Positions 11,424-24,734 are shown, numbered from the stretch's first letter. The stretch is DNA of 64,000 nt from Gnetum montanum (GCA_015680685.1 MNCI01018013.1:122968-186967); one strand, 5' to 3'. Notes: generated from the sequence alone by a model not told the origin. Numbers and translations are program-made.

Positions 11424-11730
11424 GATCACATGATGAACTCATGAGAGTTTAGACTTTAACTTCTTGTTATTAATTAGGTTAAATAATTAATTTCTCTATC
11501 ATTGTTAGGAGTAGCATAACTCTAGAACAACATCAATAATCATATGCCTTAGTTTGGACTAAATAATATGTAACAAAGCTACCACTAGTCCAAGTGGAAA
11601 GATCATGAATTGCAACCAAGGAATAATGATCTAGATGCCACAACTAGTCCCATCCATGGAATTTAATCGGATCATGCATGAATTCTTGTGATTCATATGG
11701 TTGAACGCAGGGTGTACCTACTGCTCATCG
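11424..11730 (+). repeat. Truncated 5' LTR of element B
   Basis: The 3' part aligns well with 16580-16856 and 57640-57915 (shared blocks aaagctaccactagtcc and acaactagtcccatcca). It ends ctcatcg where the intact family ends ctcatca. The TATA-containing U3 half is missing. Confidence 0.75.
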
Positions 11731-11731
11731 T

Positions 11732-11749
11732 TGGCGCCATTTTCGATGA
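11732..11749 (+). other. Degenerate primer binding site, tRNA-Asp type
   Basis: It reads tggcgccattttcgatga and compares with the intact tggcgccgttgccgggga at 62167. It sits directly after the LTR end. Confidence 0.7.
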
Positions 11750-11989
11750 TGATACTAGCTAAATTAGTTATATCATACATGATTGCTATAAAAGTGTTAA
11801 CGATCTATCTTTTATAAAATATTAATATTTTATTTTAAGTCACACATGTTAAAAACATGTCTTCTTCACATAGGACCAATAATGCATTGTATGATGAAAA
11901 CACTCATAGGAGAAATGATAGGTTCTATACTAAAGAAAGTTAGAGTGAAAAACCTCATGTAGGGATTTCATATGCTCATTTTCACCCTT

Positions 11990-13370
11990 ACTACACATAA
12001 GGATTGTGTTCAACTAGTGTTGAAAATATTAGAGGAGATGGAGAAAGTCCTAGAACAAGGAGGGCCTCAAAGTTGAGATTCTCCTCTAAACTTAGAAAAG
12101 ATAGATCAAGGGACCATGGGAGGAGATATAGGAGCCATGGAGATTCTCCTAGTTTCTCATCTTCCTCTTCCTCTTCAATGTCTAGTTGTGACAAATATGA
12201 ATGTAGGTATAAATATAGAGCTCCACTAAGGGGTCAAGATGATGATAGAATTAGAACCCAAGGGCAAGATCAAAGACATCAAAGTGAGCATAGGAAAGAT
12301 CATCAATATTAGAAATGACATGGCTTATGAAGAAATATCCTTGTTGGCTACTAGGGGCCTGACACATATTAGGGAGGTAGCTCAAATATCCCAAAGGCAT
12401 CAAAGGGATAGCTGCATCAAATGGCTTGATATGGAAAACATTCCTAAATTTAAGGGAGGCTATAATTCTAATCCACAACATTACTTACAAGCCTCCCATG
12501 ATTTCTAAACCTTGAAAAATATTGAATGTAAGTGGAAAATGCTTAAGCTCTTCCCTAAGACACTAATAGATGAATCTAGAAGTTGGTATAGATCTTTGGA
12601 ACTAGATTCCATCCATCAGTGGTTCACAATGTTGGAGCTCTTCAATGCAAAATACCAAACCTATGTGAGAGTGTCCAACCTAAGAAAACAAATCCAAGGG
12701 TAGAAGCAAGAAAATCATGAACCCTTAGATGTGGCCTTGGATATATACTATTCGCTACTACATATATGTCCTGGCCATAATTTCTCTCAAAAAAAGCAAC
12801 TTTTCCACATCATAGATGGTCTTTGTAATTAAACAAGGGAGATCCTTGTGATTCATGCCCAAGGTCAATTATACAAATTAAAAGCCCATTAGATACAAAG
12901 NTAAACAAGGGAGATCCTTGTGATTCATGCCCAAGGTCAATTATACAAATTAAAAGTCCATTAGATACAAAGGCTAATTGAGCATGTGGAAAAATAAGAA
13001 GGAGAGCTATGTAAATCAGCTAATGTAGAGGAATATAATTGGGATCCAACTCTTCAAGAGAAGAGGATCCATATCTATAATGAGGAAGAGGTAGCTCCCA
13101 GTGAGATGATTTCACAACAAAGTTTGCCAATACAAAAGTCTATCAATCAACTTGAAGCAAGGCTCAATAAGATGTGGGAGTTGATGAATGAAAAACTTAC
13201 AAATTACGTAAAAATTGTAGAGGAAAGAGTAACATAAAACAAATCAAATGATCAAAAAAGGAGGAGGAAAAGAACCAAGAAAAAAGTAGGAACATGTATA
13301 AAAAAAGGAAAAATGGTTGTAGAAGAAGATGCTATAGACTCAACCACAAAAGATGATGATGGATGAGATG
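11990..13370 (+). pseudogene. Athila-like gag, broken by stops
   Basis: A Ser/Arg/His-rich lead (12004-12312) is followed by the gag core. 12239-12508 and 12512-12703 lie in the same frame, separated by one TAA. Key blocks are ENIPKFKGGYNSNPQHYLQ and LKLFPKTLIDESRSWYRSL, then YQTYVRVSNLRKQIQG and a CPGH motif near 12770. Each has a direct counterpart in the open gag at 62312-64000. A run of Ser codons lies at 12150-12182. The frame is further damaged by the 71-bp duplication around the N at 12901. Confidence 0.8.
12830..12972 (+). repeat. 71-bp direct duplication around a single N
   Basis: 12830-12900 and 12902-12972 are the same 71 bases with one difference (cccatt versus tccatt), separated only by the ambiguous base at 12901. 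This looks like two overlapping sequence ends joined without merging, rather than a biological duplication. Confidence 0.85.
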
Positions 13371-13499
13371 TCTATCTATATGACTATCCAAAGGACTATT
13401 GCCTAGTAATGTTACATATACATGAGTATTGGGCTTTTACTTTGAATCCCAAGTTTCTATAAAAGCAAATGCCTAGGAAATTATCTTTCTCACAAGGTA

Positions 13500-14245
13500 A
13501 TTATAGATAGTCCTACAACCAACCATATTATCCTAGTGGGACTTCATATCAACCTCAAAAACACTATCAAATGTAGTGGAAAAATTCACAATTTTGGGGG
13601 AGGCCATCATCAAACTAACATGACCTTTACTACCAACCAGACGTTTATAGATATTATGTTCAACAACCTATTTCCACAACTAGTTCTACTTCCTCTACCT
13701 TAAATCACTACCATCACCCTCCCAAATATCATCAATCCACAACATCTTCTAAAGGATCACCACCTCACAACTCTCATCCTCCATCATATCCTTAATATTC
13801 TCATACTTCCCTCTACCATATGTTACCACCAACAACATAGGAATGTTCAACACCACAACATCAACGAAAGAATGTCACTTGTGTTGTGAACATACATGGA
13901 AATGATAATTCTAATAGATCTCAACCACAACCTTGGAAACATTCTTTCTTTAGGATAGTTTCCTCACACAAGCATAGAACTCATAGACCTTATAGCACAT
14001 CAAAACCTACACAAGGCCAATTTGGTGTGACACCCTTCCTTACAAAAATGATGTCTCCTAATCATACACAAAAGTCAACAATCAGCACCACTTCAACACA
14101 AGACATAAAGGATAAACTTATCACTATGGAAAGACAAAAACTTCCATGCATTACTAATAATGATAAAGGATGTAATTGTGACCTCAAGAAGACTTGTTGG
14201 GTTCTCTTCTTAACTTTCTTTGTGTGGTTTATGACTCCTCATTAA
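13500..14245 (+). pseudogene. Pro/Tyr/Ser-rich C-terminal extension of gag
   Basis: The plus strand reads as low-complexity Tyr-, Pro-, His- and Ser-rich sequence (YYQPDVYRYY-like). It continues into the open piece 13886-14245, which ends in a Cys-containing hydrophobic tail (CWVLFLTFFVWFMTPH). Stops interrupt the upstream part. I know no function; the hydrophobic tail could be a membrane segment. Confidence 0.45.
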
Positions 14246-14249
14246 ATGT

Positions 14250-15875
14250 ATCATCACTCCTATTTTCAAGCAATAAAAGGAAGCTAAAAGTCTTTGCATG
14301 GTATGGTTCCCATCCAAAATCATAAAAATATGAAATCCAAAAAAAATAAAAAGAAAAAAAACAAACAATAATGGGAATTCAAAGCACACCCCTTAGACAT
14401 AATAATAAGCTACAAACACTAGTTATGGGGTTGGAAAGATATGTTATTCATGGTTGAAGGTGCTTCTCTAACTAAGGTCCTTCATTCCTTCTTCTCTTTT
14501 CCTCTCTTTTTGGAGTGATGATTGTTCTTTGAGGTAGTTGTGGACTCATGATCGTAGGAAAGAGGAAACACATTAATGTGAGGTCACTATTAATTGTATG
14601 AACTTAGAGGAATAGGTATGCTAATCATCTTAATCACATTTTTCACAAGAACCTATTGCATACATGGTAACATACCTTGCATGTCAATATTTGCAATCCC
14701 TTCACATCAGTTTATTCACCTCACTACTGCATGCAATTATGGGCCCAATGGTTTTTTTTAGTATAGTGCAACATCCCAACCAAGGTAGTTTTGTGTTGTT
14801 TGGAGCAAAGGCATGGTCTACATTTAACTTCTAAGGTGCCCACAGACATCTATAGAAGTGGTTATTCTAGGGAATTATAGTAGGAGCTGACTTTGGGGAG
14901 GACCTACTTGCATAACTTTTGTTGGTCATGGATTTGAACTAACCTTCACATCTTCCAGAACATTAGTGATGGATTCTTTGAATTTATGCATAATTTTGAG
15001 ACTACTTCTCATTCCTTTGAATTAATTTTTCCTACTTTTCTATCTTCATATCCTTCAAATTTAAAATTTCTTAGCCATCTTCTAAATTAGAACTTTGGTT
15101 TTCATTGTTCAAAAACTTATGTGCTTCTGGAGTTATGCTTATTAGTCATGGGGGCTAGGATGTCCACTTTGAAGTTTTTGAAATTTTTTCTAACATCCTA
15201 TTTTTGAATGTTATGATAACTAATAGTAATTAACCAAAATAAGATGAACAACTTGATATTTTAGTTACCTCATAGCCTTGGGCATAGTACGCTATCATCA
15301 CCTTATGCTTAAACACAAATTAAAGGATTTGAAAAGGGTTAATTATTAATAAAAATTTACCAAAACTAATGTTGATCCTTTGGTAATTGTAAGTGATGCT
15401 AAAAGAAATTCCTAAGGAAGAAGGTCTTTTTCCAGGCATGGAAATGAAGCTAAGAGAGGGACACAAAGGATATGCCCATGGACAAATTGTAGCTCTTATT
15501 GGATTAGAGCTCAAACATCACATGTTTGCTAGGTCCATGGGATGATGAGAAAAAATTTCAGTCCATCCTTCAAGAATGTTCTACCTAACCAAAGTTGCAT
15601 CTACATAACAATTAAGGTTGGAAGTCTACCATTGCTAGCGACAACAAGAAGAATCATCTTCAGCGGATTTTTGAAGAGCTTTACAAATTTTGTAATATTC
15701 AATGCATGCCTAGTATTTTTGTCACTTTGTCATTTTGTATGCATCTACTCAAATACAATTTTGTAATGCAATGCTCAGAGTCCATCAGTAATTAGCATCA
15801 GTTAATAACACCATACTTTCCTAATTTTTTGTAAAGGAAGATTGGTCTTATCCTATTAACTCAAGGATGATTTTT
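14250..15875. other. Non-coding tail of element B
   Basis: No protease, RT or integrase motif is readable on either strand. An A-rich stretch lies at 14335-14370 and a pyrimidine stretch at 14480-14515. No clear polypurine tract is seen just before 15876. Confidence 0.5.
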
Positions 15876-16856
15876 TACTGAGTCATGGAAATATGATAAG
15901 GCATTGGTTTGTTGCATCAATGGGATTGCATCGACATAGCCACTTTGACACAACCACTTCAATGCAACTACCTTGACATAGCCACTTTGATGTAACTTAC
16001 TCAATGCAGCTACATTGACATGTACCTCTTGACATAATCCCATCGATGCATGCAATGACACATTGATGCATTCCCATTGATGCAATGTCTATTTTTGCCT
16101 ATAAATATGTGTGCTCCCACTATGTAATGGCATTCTTTTATTAATAGAGTAGTCAAATTCTTACAATTTTATTCCATAATATTAGAGAATAGTTGGTGAG
16201 TGCCCATAGTGTGAATCTGAGTTAGTTGTATAGTGTCTTATTTGAGTGTCAATGTACCTAGAAACATTCCATGAATGACAATAAGATCAAGATTGATTGT
16301 TATTTATTGTAGCACTTTGACTTAGTTTAGATTCACTTTCCATGCAATTTACTTTTCATGTACTTAGTTAATATCTACATTTCATGCAAGTTAATCAATT
16401 GGTAGAATGAGCGTGATCAATTTAGAGCATAAAAATGTATTTTCTTGGTAATCCTAGTAGCATTATTACTTTGTTTGCCTAGTGGAGTAGCACTTGTTAA
16501 TCCTAGTAGTGGATATGTGGGTTCAAGATGTGTACAGCAAGCTGGGAACGGACACTTATCACTTGTAGGCTAGTTTAGAATTTATCTTTTCATTGTTAAT
16601 TCTATTAAATAGTTAATTTCTCTATTATTATTAGGAGTAGAATAACACCAGAACAAAATTAAAAATCATATTCCTCACTTTGAACTAAATCATACATGAT
16701 AAAGCTACCACTAGTCCAAGTGGGAAGACAGTGAACTACAATTAAGGCATAATGATCTAGATCCCACGACTAGTCCCATCCATGGAATTCAACTGGACCA
16801 TTTGTGAATGTTTGTGATTCATATGGTTGGGCATAGGGGGCACCCATCACTCATCA
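15876..16856 (+). repeat. 3' LTR of element B
   Basis: It starts near tactgag, matching tgatgag of sister LTRs, and ends ctcatca (16850-16856). TATAAATA lies at 16100-16107. Three 42-bp tandem units begin at 15933, 15975 and 16017 (gacatagccacttt type). The 3' third aligns with the LTRs ending at 11730 and 57915. What follows (tcatggatgac) is RT coding sequence, not a primer site, so this is the downstream LTR. Confidence 0.75.
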
Positions 16857-17850
16857 TCATGGATGACTTTTCCACATATGAAAAAAAAAATTTATGAGGC
16901 CTTGGACTAGCTTAAAGTTATTCTATATCACTAATACTATATGAACTTAAAGTTGAACTAGAAGAAAAGCTAGTTAATTATGAATAAGGATACAATTATT
17001 AGCCACAAATTTTGTAAAAAGGGGATGAAGGTAGATCCTAATAATATCTGCATCATTAGAAACATGATGTATATTCTTACAACAATAAAAGAGGTATGAT
17101 CATTTCTTGGATATATAGGCTATTATCATAGATTCATTAAAGATTATTATAGAATAGCTAATTCTTTATTTCAACTTACAAAGAGAGATGTTTTGTTTCT
17201 ACGGAGAAAAGAATATGAAAATACCTTCCAATATCTAAAGCAAAGACTAATCTAGACCCTAGTATTACAAAGTTCTAACAAGGCTCGACCATGTCATATA
17301 ACAATAGAAGCTTCCAACTTTGCATTGGGTGTAGTTCTAATGTAGTTTGATGAGAAGAAAAGGCCGTAATACATCTACTATTCTAGCCAAAGCATTATGG
17401 GACATTAATTGAACTACACCATCACTAAAATGAAGCTTATGGCCTTCATTTTTACACTAAAAATATTTAGTCATTATGTTCTTGGATGAAACATCTTCAT
17501 CCACATTGATCATAGTATCATCTAGTATCTCATGAATAAATCAAATGTTAGTCCTAGGGTGATTCAATAGCTAATTTGTTTGCATGAGTTTAATCTACAC
17601 ATGATTAATTGCAAAGTATTTGAACATGTAATGGTAAACTATTTATCATGGCTACAAACTAGTAATAAAGGAAAGAATGTGCTTCTTGATGACTTTTCAA
17701 ATGATCACATTTGCAAGGTCATTTTCAACTTAAGAAATGGACATCACTACCCATGGTTTGTGAACATTCTTAACTACTTAATTGCCAAGAAGGTTCCTCC
17801 TAGTGGGATAAATGAAAGTTTCAAAGATTCTAACACCAAATAATTTCTTA
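16857..17850 (+). pseudogene. Gypsy reverse transcriptase and RNase H, 5'-truncated
   Basis: The reading begins exactly at MDDFSTY, the metal-binding box of RT, right after the LTR end at 16856. It continues through GMKVDPNNI, VRSFLGYIGYYHRFIKDY, and an RNase H part with ITIEASNFALGVVL and KMKLMAFIF. The open piece 17580-17843 carries the linker towards integrase. The RT fingers and palm before the YxDD box are absent from this place. Stops are scattered. The pattern is that of Athila-like gypsy pol. Confidence 0.75.
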
Positions 17851-19060
17851 CTTGGTTGTCAAAGAGCATCTTTACAAGACATGCACTAATGGCCTCATAA
17901 GATGGTGTGTTCTCAAAGAGAGCTAAGACATCATTTTGACTCATATGCACAATGGTGTATGTGGTGGGTACTATGCTTGAAAGATAATTACAATGAGGCT
18001 ACTGCTCATAGGCTATTTTTGGCCCACCATATTTTATGATGCTTAAAAGTTCATGCACCTCTATGACAAGTGTCAATGTAAGAGAGGTATGTCCTCATGT
18101 ATGAATGAACCAAAATAATGGATCCAACCACTAGAGCACTTTAACATATAGAGAATTGACTTTTTGAATCCCATTTCTCCAATCTTCAATGATAAAGAAG
18201 ACATTATTATATGCATAGACTACTACATGAAATGGATAGAGGTTGCTCTAGTTAAGGATTATTCATCTACCACTGCAAAAAACTTCCTTTTAAATAATGT
18301 ACTCCATAGGTTCATTATTTCTTAAATCTTAATTTTTGATAATGATGCATACTTTACTTGCAAGGATTTTTAAAACTTTATTAAAATAATATGGACTTAA
18401 TCATAAATTTACTTTTCCCTATCACCTAGAGGCCAATGAATAAGAAGACGTTACTAACCATGATATTGTACGAATACTCAAGATAACAGTAGTAGATATA
18501 GAAGATACTAGGCTAATAAGCTTAATCGTGATCATTAGGCTTATTTAATGGCATAGAAAACCCCTATTGGTTACACCCCTTTCAAGCTAATATATGGATA
18601 GGTTTTACTATTATCCATTGATCTTAAAATAAAACCATTAGATAATGTGAAAGATTTTTATATGACCTTAGATTCTAAGTAGAAAGAGAGGTTGAACAAT
18701 CTTAATCCTCTTATCCAAAGTTGTAAAATCGCCTTGATGCATAACAAGTTAAAACATTCCTACACTAAGGCTTGTCATGATGTTCATGCAAGATAGTTTG
18801 ATTTCAAACCTAGTGATAGGATCCTCTATTTTAATCCATTGCACTTGTCTTATTTTGGAAAGTATCAATTTCAATGGAAATGACTCTACATCATCCATAC
18901 TAGTCACTAGTCTACTGTAGCACATATTTATCTTTTAGATCAACTAGAAAAGATTTTCTTAGCTACTAGAAAATATTTTCTTAGTTGATAGAAAATACTT
19001 TACTACTTTACAGAATATCTTTCTCCTCTATGAGCACATAATGATAAATATTTTATTTTA
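17851..19060 (+). pseudogene. Gypsy integrase, decayed
   Basis: A degraded zinc-binding segment (HMHNGVCGGYYA near 17945) is followed by DYYMKWIEVALVKDYSS (about 18219) and IFDNDAYFTCKDF (about 18333), the first and second catalytic aspartate contexts. A weak C-terminal part holds KPSDRILYFNPLHLSYFGKYQFQW. Many stops and shifts are present. It directly follows the RT-RNase H above in the same orientation. Confidence 0.65.
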
Positions 19061-22000
19061 TACTTAGGTGATAGATATGGATTAGTTGTGGAGGAGGAAT
19101 CCACCATGCCATGTCAAATTTTCTTTACTTTCTAGTTTTTTTTCTTATGCTAAAAAAGTTGGTATGTTTCACTAGAACTTTGTTACATTTTTAAAGGTTA
19201 TTTTATAATCATATCATATATTTCCTTTCCTTAAGCTGATGATGGATGGGTGATGGGTCTATACCTTAGGATGTGAACTCCAAAATCTTGAAAGAGTGCT
19301 TGGTCACTAGCAAGAAAAGGATATGTTATCAAGGGTTCTTGTGATCACTATGTGGGTCTCATTAATATGATTAGACCAAGGATCATATGCTTTCCATGCC
19401 TAACTACCTTAATCAAAATAGGTTCATGATTTCCATGAACTCATGCATGCCATGCAACAAATTAATTTTCTTATTCTTACAAGCTGAGGACTCCACATGA
19501 GGATCTAACACTATTATCATTCCCAAAGTTCCCACACACCATTTGAAAATTGTGTTCTCATGAAATAAAAGATAAAATGTAAATGAAATTCACACACACA
19601 CACATTTAAAATGAGAAAAAATAAAGAATAAAATAAATGAAAATTAATACAATAACAATGATAAAAATATAGGATAATAGAAAGAGTAATATGACTTCAA
19701 GCTTATTGGTCCATGCAAATTCTTACTTGTACCATCTTAGAATAATCTTATAATTACTGAGTTAAGAACAAAATAGGAGGTTGAACCAATATCCATTCAA
19801 AGACTATCTCATGTTTAACTTGTTACCTTGATCACTTGACTTCCAAAATGTAATAGTCTAAGATAATCTCTTGCTCATCCCTACCCATGGCTAGGAAGGA
19901 CCTAGAAGTCTCTCTCTTAGTGAACTTTTGTAACATTAAATGATGCTTCCATCCATTTCTTAAATCTATTTATTCCAAGGGATCATAATCTTTGATCCAA
20001 ATTATGATCATATCCATATTGAGAATTTCAATTACTTGGTCATGGTATTATAATTATTACTAGGATTAGGATTGATTAGCTCAACTAGAGGGATTGATGA
20101 GAGGTTTCTAATAAAGTAAAATTCAAGAAACTTATTATTCATACATGCACAAATGAATGAAAACCAAATTAAAATATTTATTTTTACATGATCTATAACC
20201 TATTTTCTTGGTGTAGTCTTACCATTGGTTAGACTATAGAATAATCAATACTAGATGACATAAGTAGTGATCAATGTAACCTTGCATTTAGAAGGGGGAT
20301 TTGGTAGTCTATCCTCACCATGTGGATGAGTAGTAGCGAAGGAATGCAACAATGGATTTCTTGTAGGATGTATGATGTGATCATGTGCTCCCATAAGCTA
20401 ATTAAATGGTTGGCTAGGGATTTGGTGATGTTGCACTTTTACCTTCTCTCTCTTTTTCATCTTTTAGTTTCCATATATTTTCTTTTTATTTTATCCATTG
20501 TTCTATATGTTAGGAAGTCATTCAGGTAAAATGAAGGATGATATTTGACCATCTAAGGGAATAGAATCAAGTTTGATGGTAATGTCTTACTAGTTATTAA
20601 GAATCCACAGGTATCCCATAAATGGGTTTCACATGGGCAACAAAGGTAGATGCCTACTATGGAAAGGACTCACTTGTAAATTATTATTGGTTGATATTGT
20701 AGATGAGTGAGATCAAGCTTAGTTCCTAGAGATGATGATGGTTGCATGACATAAGACACTCAATTGCTCTTCCATTTATATGGTTTCAACTTGATGAGCC
20801 TAGTGGTTTAACCAAGACTATTTATTTTTACCTATATTTACTACCTATGTATTTTGAATATGGACTGAATGTCTGACTGAGTTATAATTCATGCTCTTGC
20901 ATATGTTGATTTATTTAGTTAATTGTATTACATGTTCTAGATCTTTTGATTTGTTAGGATGTGATACAAGTATGTTCTTATCAATTTCTACCTCTATGGT
21001 TTTAATTGTTATGCTTGTGTTCTTCAATGTATGCATTTAATTTATTTTTTCCAAGGCCAGTACTTTCTAACTAAGTTATGAGGGAGAAGCATAGTTAGTT
21101 ATGTATTCTTCAATTCATGTCTTAACATTAATCTTATCCATGTACATGTTTAGCATTTGACTATGATTTTTTTTCTTTATGTTTTCTTTGGGAATTAGAC
21201 TTATCATTGTCTTCATGTATAATTTTTTAAATGGTCCTTTAACACTTAAATATTTCATATGATTTTTAGCAATTTTTTAGTTTAACATTCTTAGGTAGTT
21301 GCACTATTCATATTTGAGGCCCATGCAAAATTTGGTTTATGTATTTTAAGCTTAAGTCTATGGATGTGCAAAATGATAACAACCTTTAGTTCCACCTAAA
21401 GAATACTATTTTAATGTAGAACCTAAGAGGCCTCTATTAAAAGATAAACCTATAGGTAAAAGGATCATGTACTCAAACTATAAGTAGGAGACATGCACAA
21501 TAACTAGCATCTGAGCATGAGCCAAAAGTCTTATCAAAGATTTTTGTGAAGCATGAGACATCTTAAGCTTTTTAGGCATGCCAAGTAGCTCTTCCTATTA
21601 GCCATCATCCCTTGGTTTATCTTCTTAGATTTACAATTTTTTAGTATATCTTATGTCAAAGTTATTTGTAAATTTGTAATTTCTACACATTGACCTTTTC
21701 ATGTGTCTAGTCCTACTATTTATGTGTTGGGTTTTAAAGATATGGAACTAAATTTACTCAGCCATGGGGAAATGATGAGACATCCAATAGCATTTTGTAT
21801 GTCTATTTTAAGTCTTGGATATGGCAAGTATTTCATGTACCCTATGTTTGTCGTTCTAGTGTGTTTCATTGAGGTTTTATTTCCCAAGAATGACCCCTTA
21901 TCTCTTTTATCATAATTTTAGATTTTTTACATGTTTCAAACTCCTTAAAACATTTCCATCCTTGTTTAGGCATCTCAAGATCATTCCTAAATCTTCCTTT

Positions 22001-22800
22001 GGATTCAAGGTTTCATATATAGTTGATTCTTAGAACCTTGGTAGGTGCATGTACTCCTTTCCTTTATGAGTGCACCCCCAAGGTTAGTGCCTTTGCATTA
22101 GTACATCTCTTGCTTACCCAAGTTTAAGCCAAAGTACCATAAGTATGCTCTAATTAGCCAAGGCTACATTGATGCCTAAGCATTCATAAACCTCCACCAT
22201 TACATTATGAAAACTATAAATATATAGGATGACCTCTCATATATATCATAGATATAGCATTCATTTTATTTGGTCTTTTGACATCAAGTTTGTGTGAAGA
22301 GTTTATCCTCCCTTGGATAAGTTTATTTTCTTCCAATTTTTGTTTGTGTTTTGAGTCATCACCTTTACAAGTGTGTCCAAACTCTATCAAAGTGCTACCT
22401 TAGTTTCATAGCCTAGAACCATTTATTCAATGCAAAATGAAGTGTTTTCATAGTGAATAAAGCTTATGATTTTCCTTTTTTTATATATTGTTGATGCCTT
22501 AAAACATAAAATATCAAAAATATTTATTTTATTTTCATTACATTCAGCATCAATGATATTTCCTTATCCAAGGAGATCAAAACTATATGACATGGTGTTA
22601 GGCTATTGAGGTTGTGACTATGAGCCATTTCTTAATTTCCATGTGTGGTGTTATACCTATCTTATAAGGGATTGTGACACATATGCATGATTATGAGCAT
22701 TGCACTTGTTCCATGAGGGATTGTGATGCATGTGTGTTTATTATTATTTTACTTTTACATTCATAAAATCCATAAAAATTATAAAATATAAAATTATAAA
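19061..22800. other. No gene seen; probable 3' region and LTR of the gypsy pol element
   Basis: AT-rich sequence without recognisable domains. A short (ca)n run lies near 19590-19605. A TATA-like actataaatatatagg lies near 22207, and aataaag near 22457, which could be U3 and R of an LTR; I could not match a partner. The phrase agggattgtgayaca occurs twice between 22660 and 22740. Confidence 0.4.
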
Positions 22801-23306
22801 TATTTTCTTATTTCCTTACTGTGACAACATGGGTTCTTGCTATATGATATGTATTATGGCTACTTCTATATTTTTTGAATGCAGTGACATATAGAAGTGT
22901 TCTTAGTAATTCACTCAATATCATCTATGAAGCTTACAATCAAATTACACTATGTTCCACATGATATAATCCCATTGTTCATGACTCATAAAAGCCCTAT
23001 CAATTTCTATAAGTAAAATGGTTGTTGTGATGATTCTTCATTCAAACCATATAAACTAGCCCATTGTAGGAAATATAACATGGATGGTTGCATGATCTTC
23101 TATAAAGAATTCAAAATCAAGTAAATTTGAAGGTTGGAATGGAGATTAGAAGACATGATTTTTGAAATTCCAGAACTTCAAGTCCTAAGAAAGAAAGAAG
23201 AATTGTGATTTCAAAGAAGCCATATAGCCTTGACATTAGCACATAAAATACAATAATCAAGAACATATGTATGTGTGGTTAATATACATTTGCTCATAGT
23301 TCCAAT

Positions 23307-23933
23307 ATGTTCAAATTTAAAACTTTTTTAAGTATTTACTTGATTAATAAAATTGAGAAATGCTTGAAGTATAAGTTATTTCTAACCTATGACAATCTTG
23401 ATCTAGTACCATGTATCCTTTATGGAGAATTCAATGTAAAATCTAGAAGTGGTATTCATCAATTTTTAAAATGTGGATGTGTTAAAGAGTCTCTAAAAGA
23501 GAATCTTGATTTGAAGAAGATGTTCTTAATTGTTCACCATATCATTCCATTGGCCAGTGCATACTCCACCTACTTTGAATCCTTAGTTTACAAGTTGAAT
23601 TCTTAAATTCAAGAACAAATAATGTTAATGAGTGGCATTCATCAAGAATGATAGTTCACTAATTACATTGCCATGATTAATAAAAATGAATTAATATCCT
23701 TCTTCATTGAGACCTTAGATTACATTTGGTATGATACATTATTCTTTCAAATTATCAAGTTACTAGAGCTAATTCCTATTAAAGAAGTTGAACAAGATCA
23801 AGCCCTACCACATATAATAAGGTCATCTAATCATATATCCATTATGATAGAACTACAACTACATCCTATGATCCCTAAGAGTAACAAAAATCAAGGATCT
23901 TTCTTAAATTATTTTTTCTTGTTTTCTTATTAA
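23307..23933 (+). pseudogene. Unassigned open pieces (two), possible retroelement remnant
   Basis: Two plus-strand frames, 23307-23606 (99 codons) and 23673-23933 (86 codons), read as ordinary mixed protein (LVPCILYGEFNVKSRSG; IIKLLELIPIKEVEQDQ). I recognise no domain. They could be pieces of one broken frame. The surroundings (22800-24729) show nothing else. Confidence 0.25.
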
Positions 23934-24734
23934 TTATTTATTTATTTATTTTATATTTTGAAATCAGGAAATTAAAATATTTTAGGATGATACAAATAGG
24001 AAATGATGAATTTTCCTACCTTCACTTGAACAACTAAGGACACAATATGTGCATAGTTTATACTCATTAATACTAATGATTGATTATTGGTGGACCTTTA
24101 ATTTGCCTCCTATTGTTAACTAGAGATTAAGGTAAATTGTTGATAAGATAAGATCTAGTTTTTCAAATATTTTTCTATTCATATTTTTGTTTGTAGAATA
24201 AGTGGAAGAACATTAAAATAATTAACCATATTTTAAAATAATAAATTAAAGCATTAGAGAAATGAATCATGAAGCAAGATCCTTAATGTGTATTCATTCA
24301 AGGATAAACAAAGGCTGAGGGAAAAAGTTTGTTATGTTCCCCTTCCCAAATGGAGTCATTCCATAATCATAATAGTATTACTTTGTAATCATTGATGTAA
24401 TTATTATAATAATACTTGAAAGAGCATGTTGTAATAATGGACATGTCTCTTGAGGTGATTTCTAAGGACTTGACCTAAGGTATTTATACCTAAGAAATAG
24501 AGATTATATTAACATGGAGTTGTATAACTAGTATAGGTGAGTAACGAGTGTCAACTACAACTAGATAAGGACATGGGAAGCCATTTTTTTTAGAAGGGTA
24601 TAGGCCTAACCTTGATGGTAGTGCTAGATTTCCTCTAAGAGATAGATGTTAAAGGAAGATGATCCAAATGAACCTTTATAACATGATCCAAATATATTAT
24701 TCCTATATTAATAAGATTCCTTTTTATTTCTTTA

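Larger units (their letters stand above)
11424..16856 (+). mobile_element. Athila-like Ty3/gypsy element B with gag but no pol
   Basis: Order: truncated 5' LTR (11424-11730), degenerate tRNA-Asp-type primer site, gag (about 11990-13370), a Pro/Tyr/Ser-rich extension (13500-14245), about 1.6 kb without a gene, then a full-length 3' LTR (15876-16856). No protease, RT or integrase is readable between the LTRs. Gag is clearly homologous to the intact gag at 62312. The element may be a gag-only derivative or a pol deletion. The 5' LTR has lost its U3, so no target duplication can be tested. Confidence 0.65.

Noticed and set aside
12004-12312. Independent Ser/Arg-rich splicing-factor-like protein
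   Set aside because: It overlaps and leads into gag blocks homologous to the open gag at 62312, whose own lead is also Ser/Arg/His-rich.
20320-20529. 69-codon frame with a hydrophobic tail as a gene
   Set aside because: No homology recognised, no regulatory context, length expected by chance in this composition.
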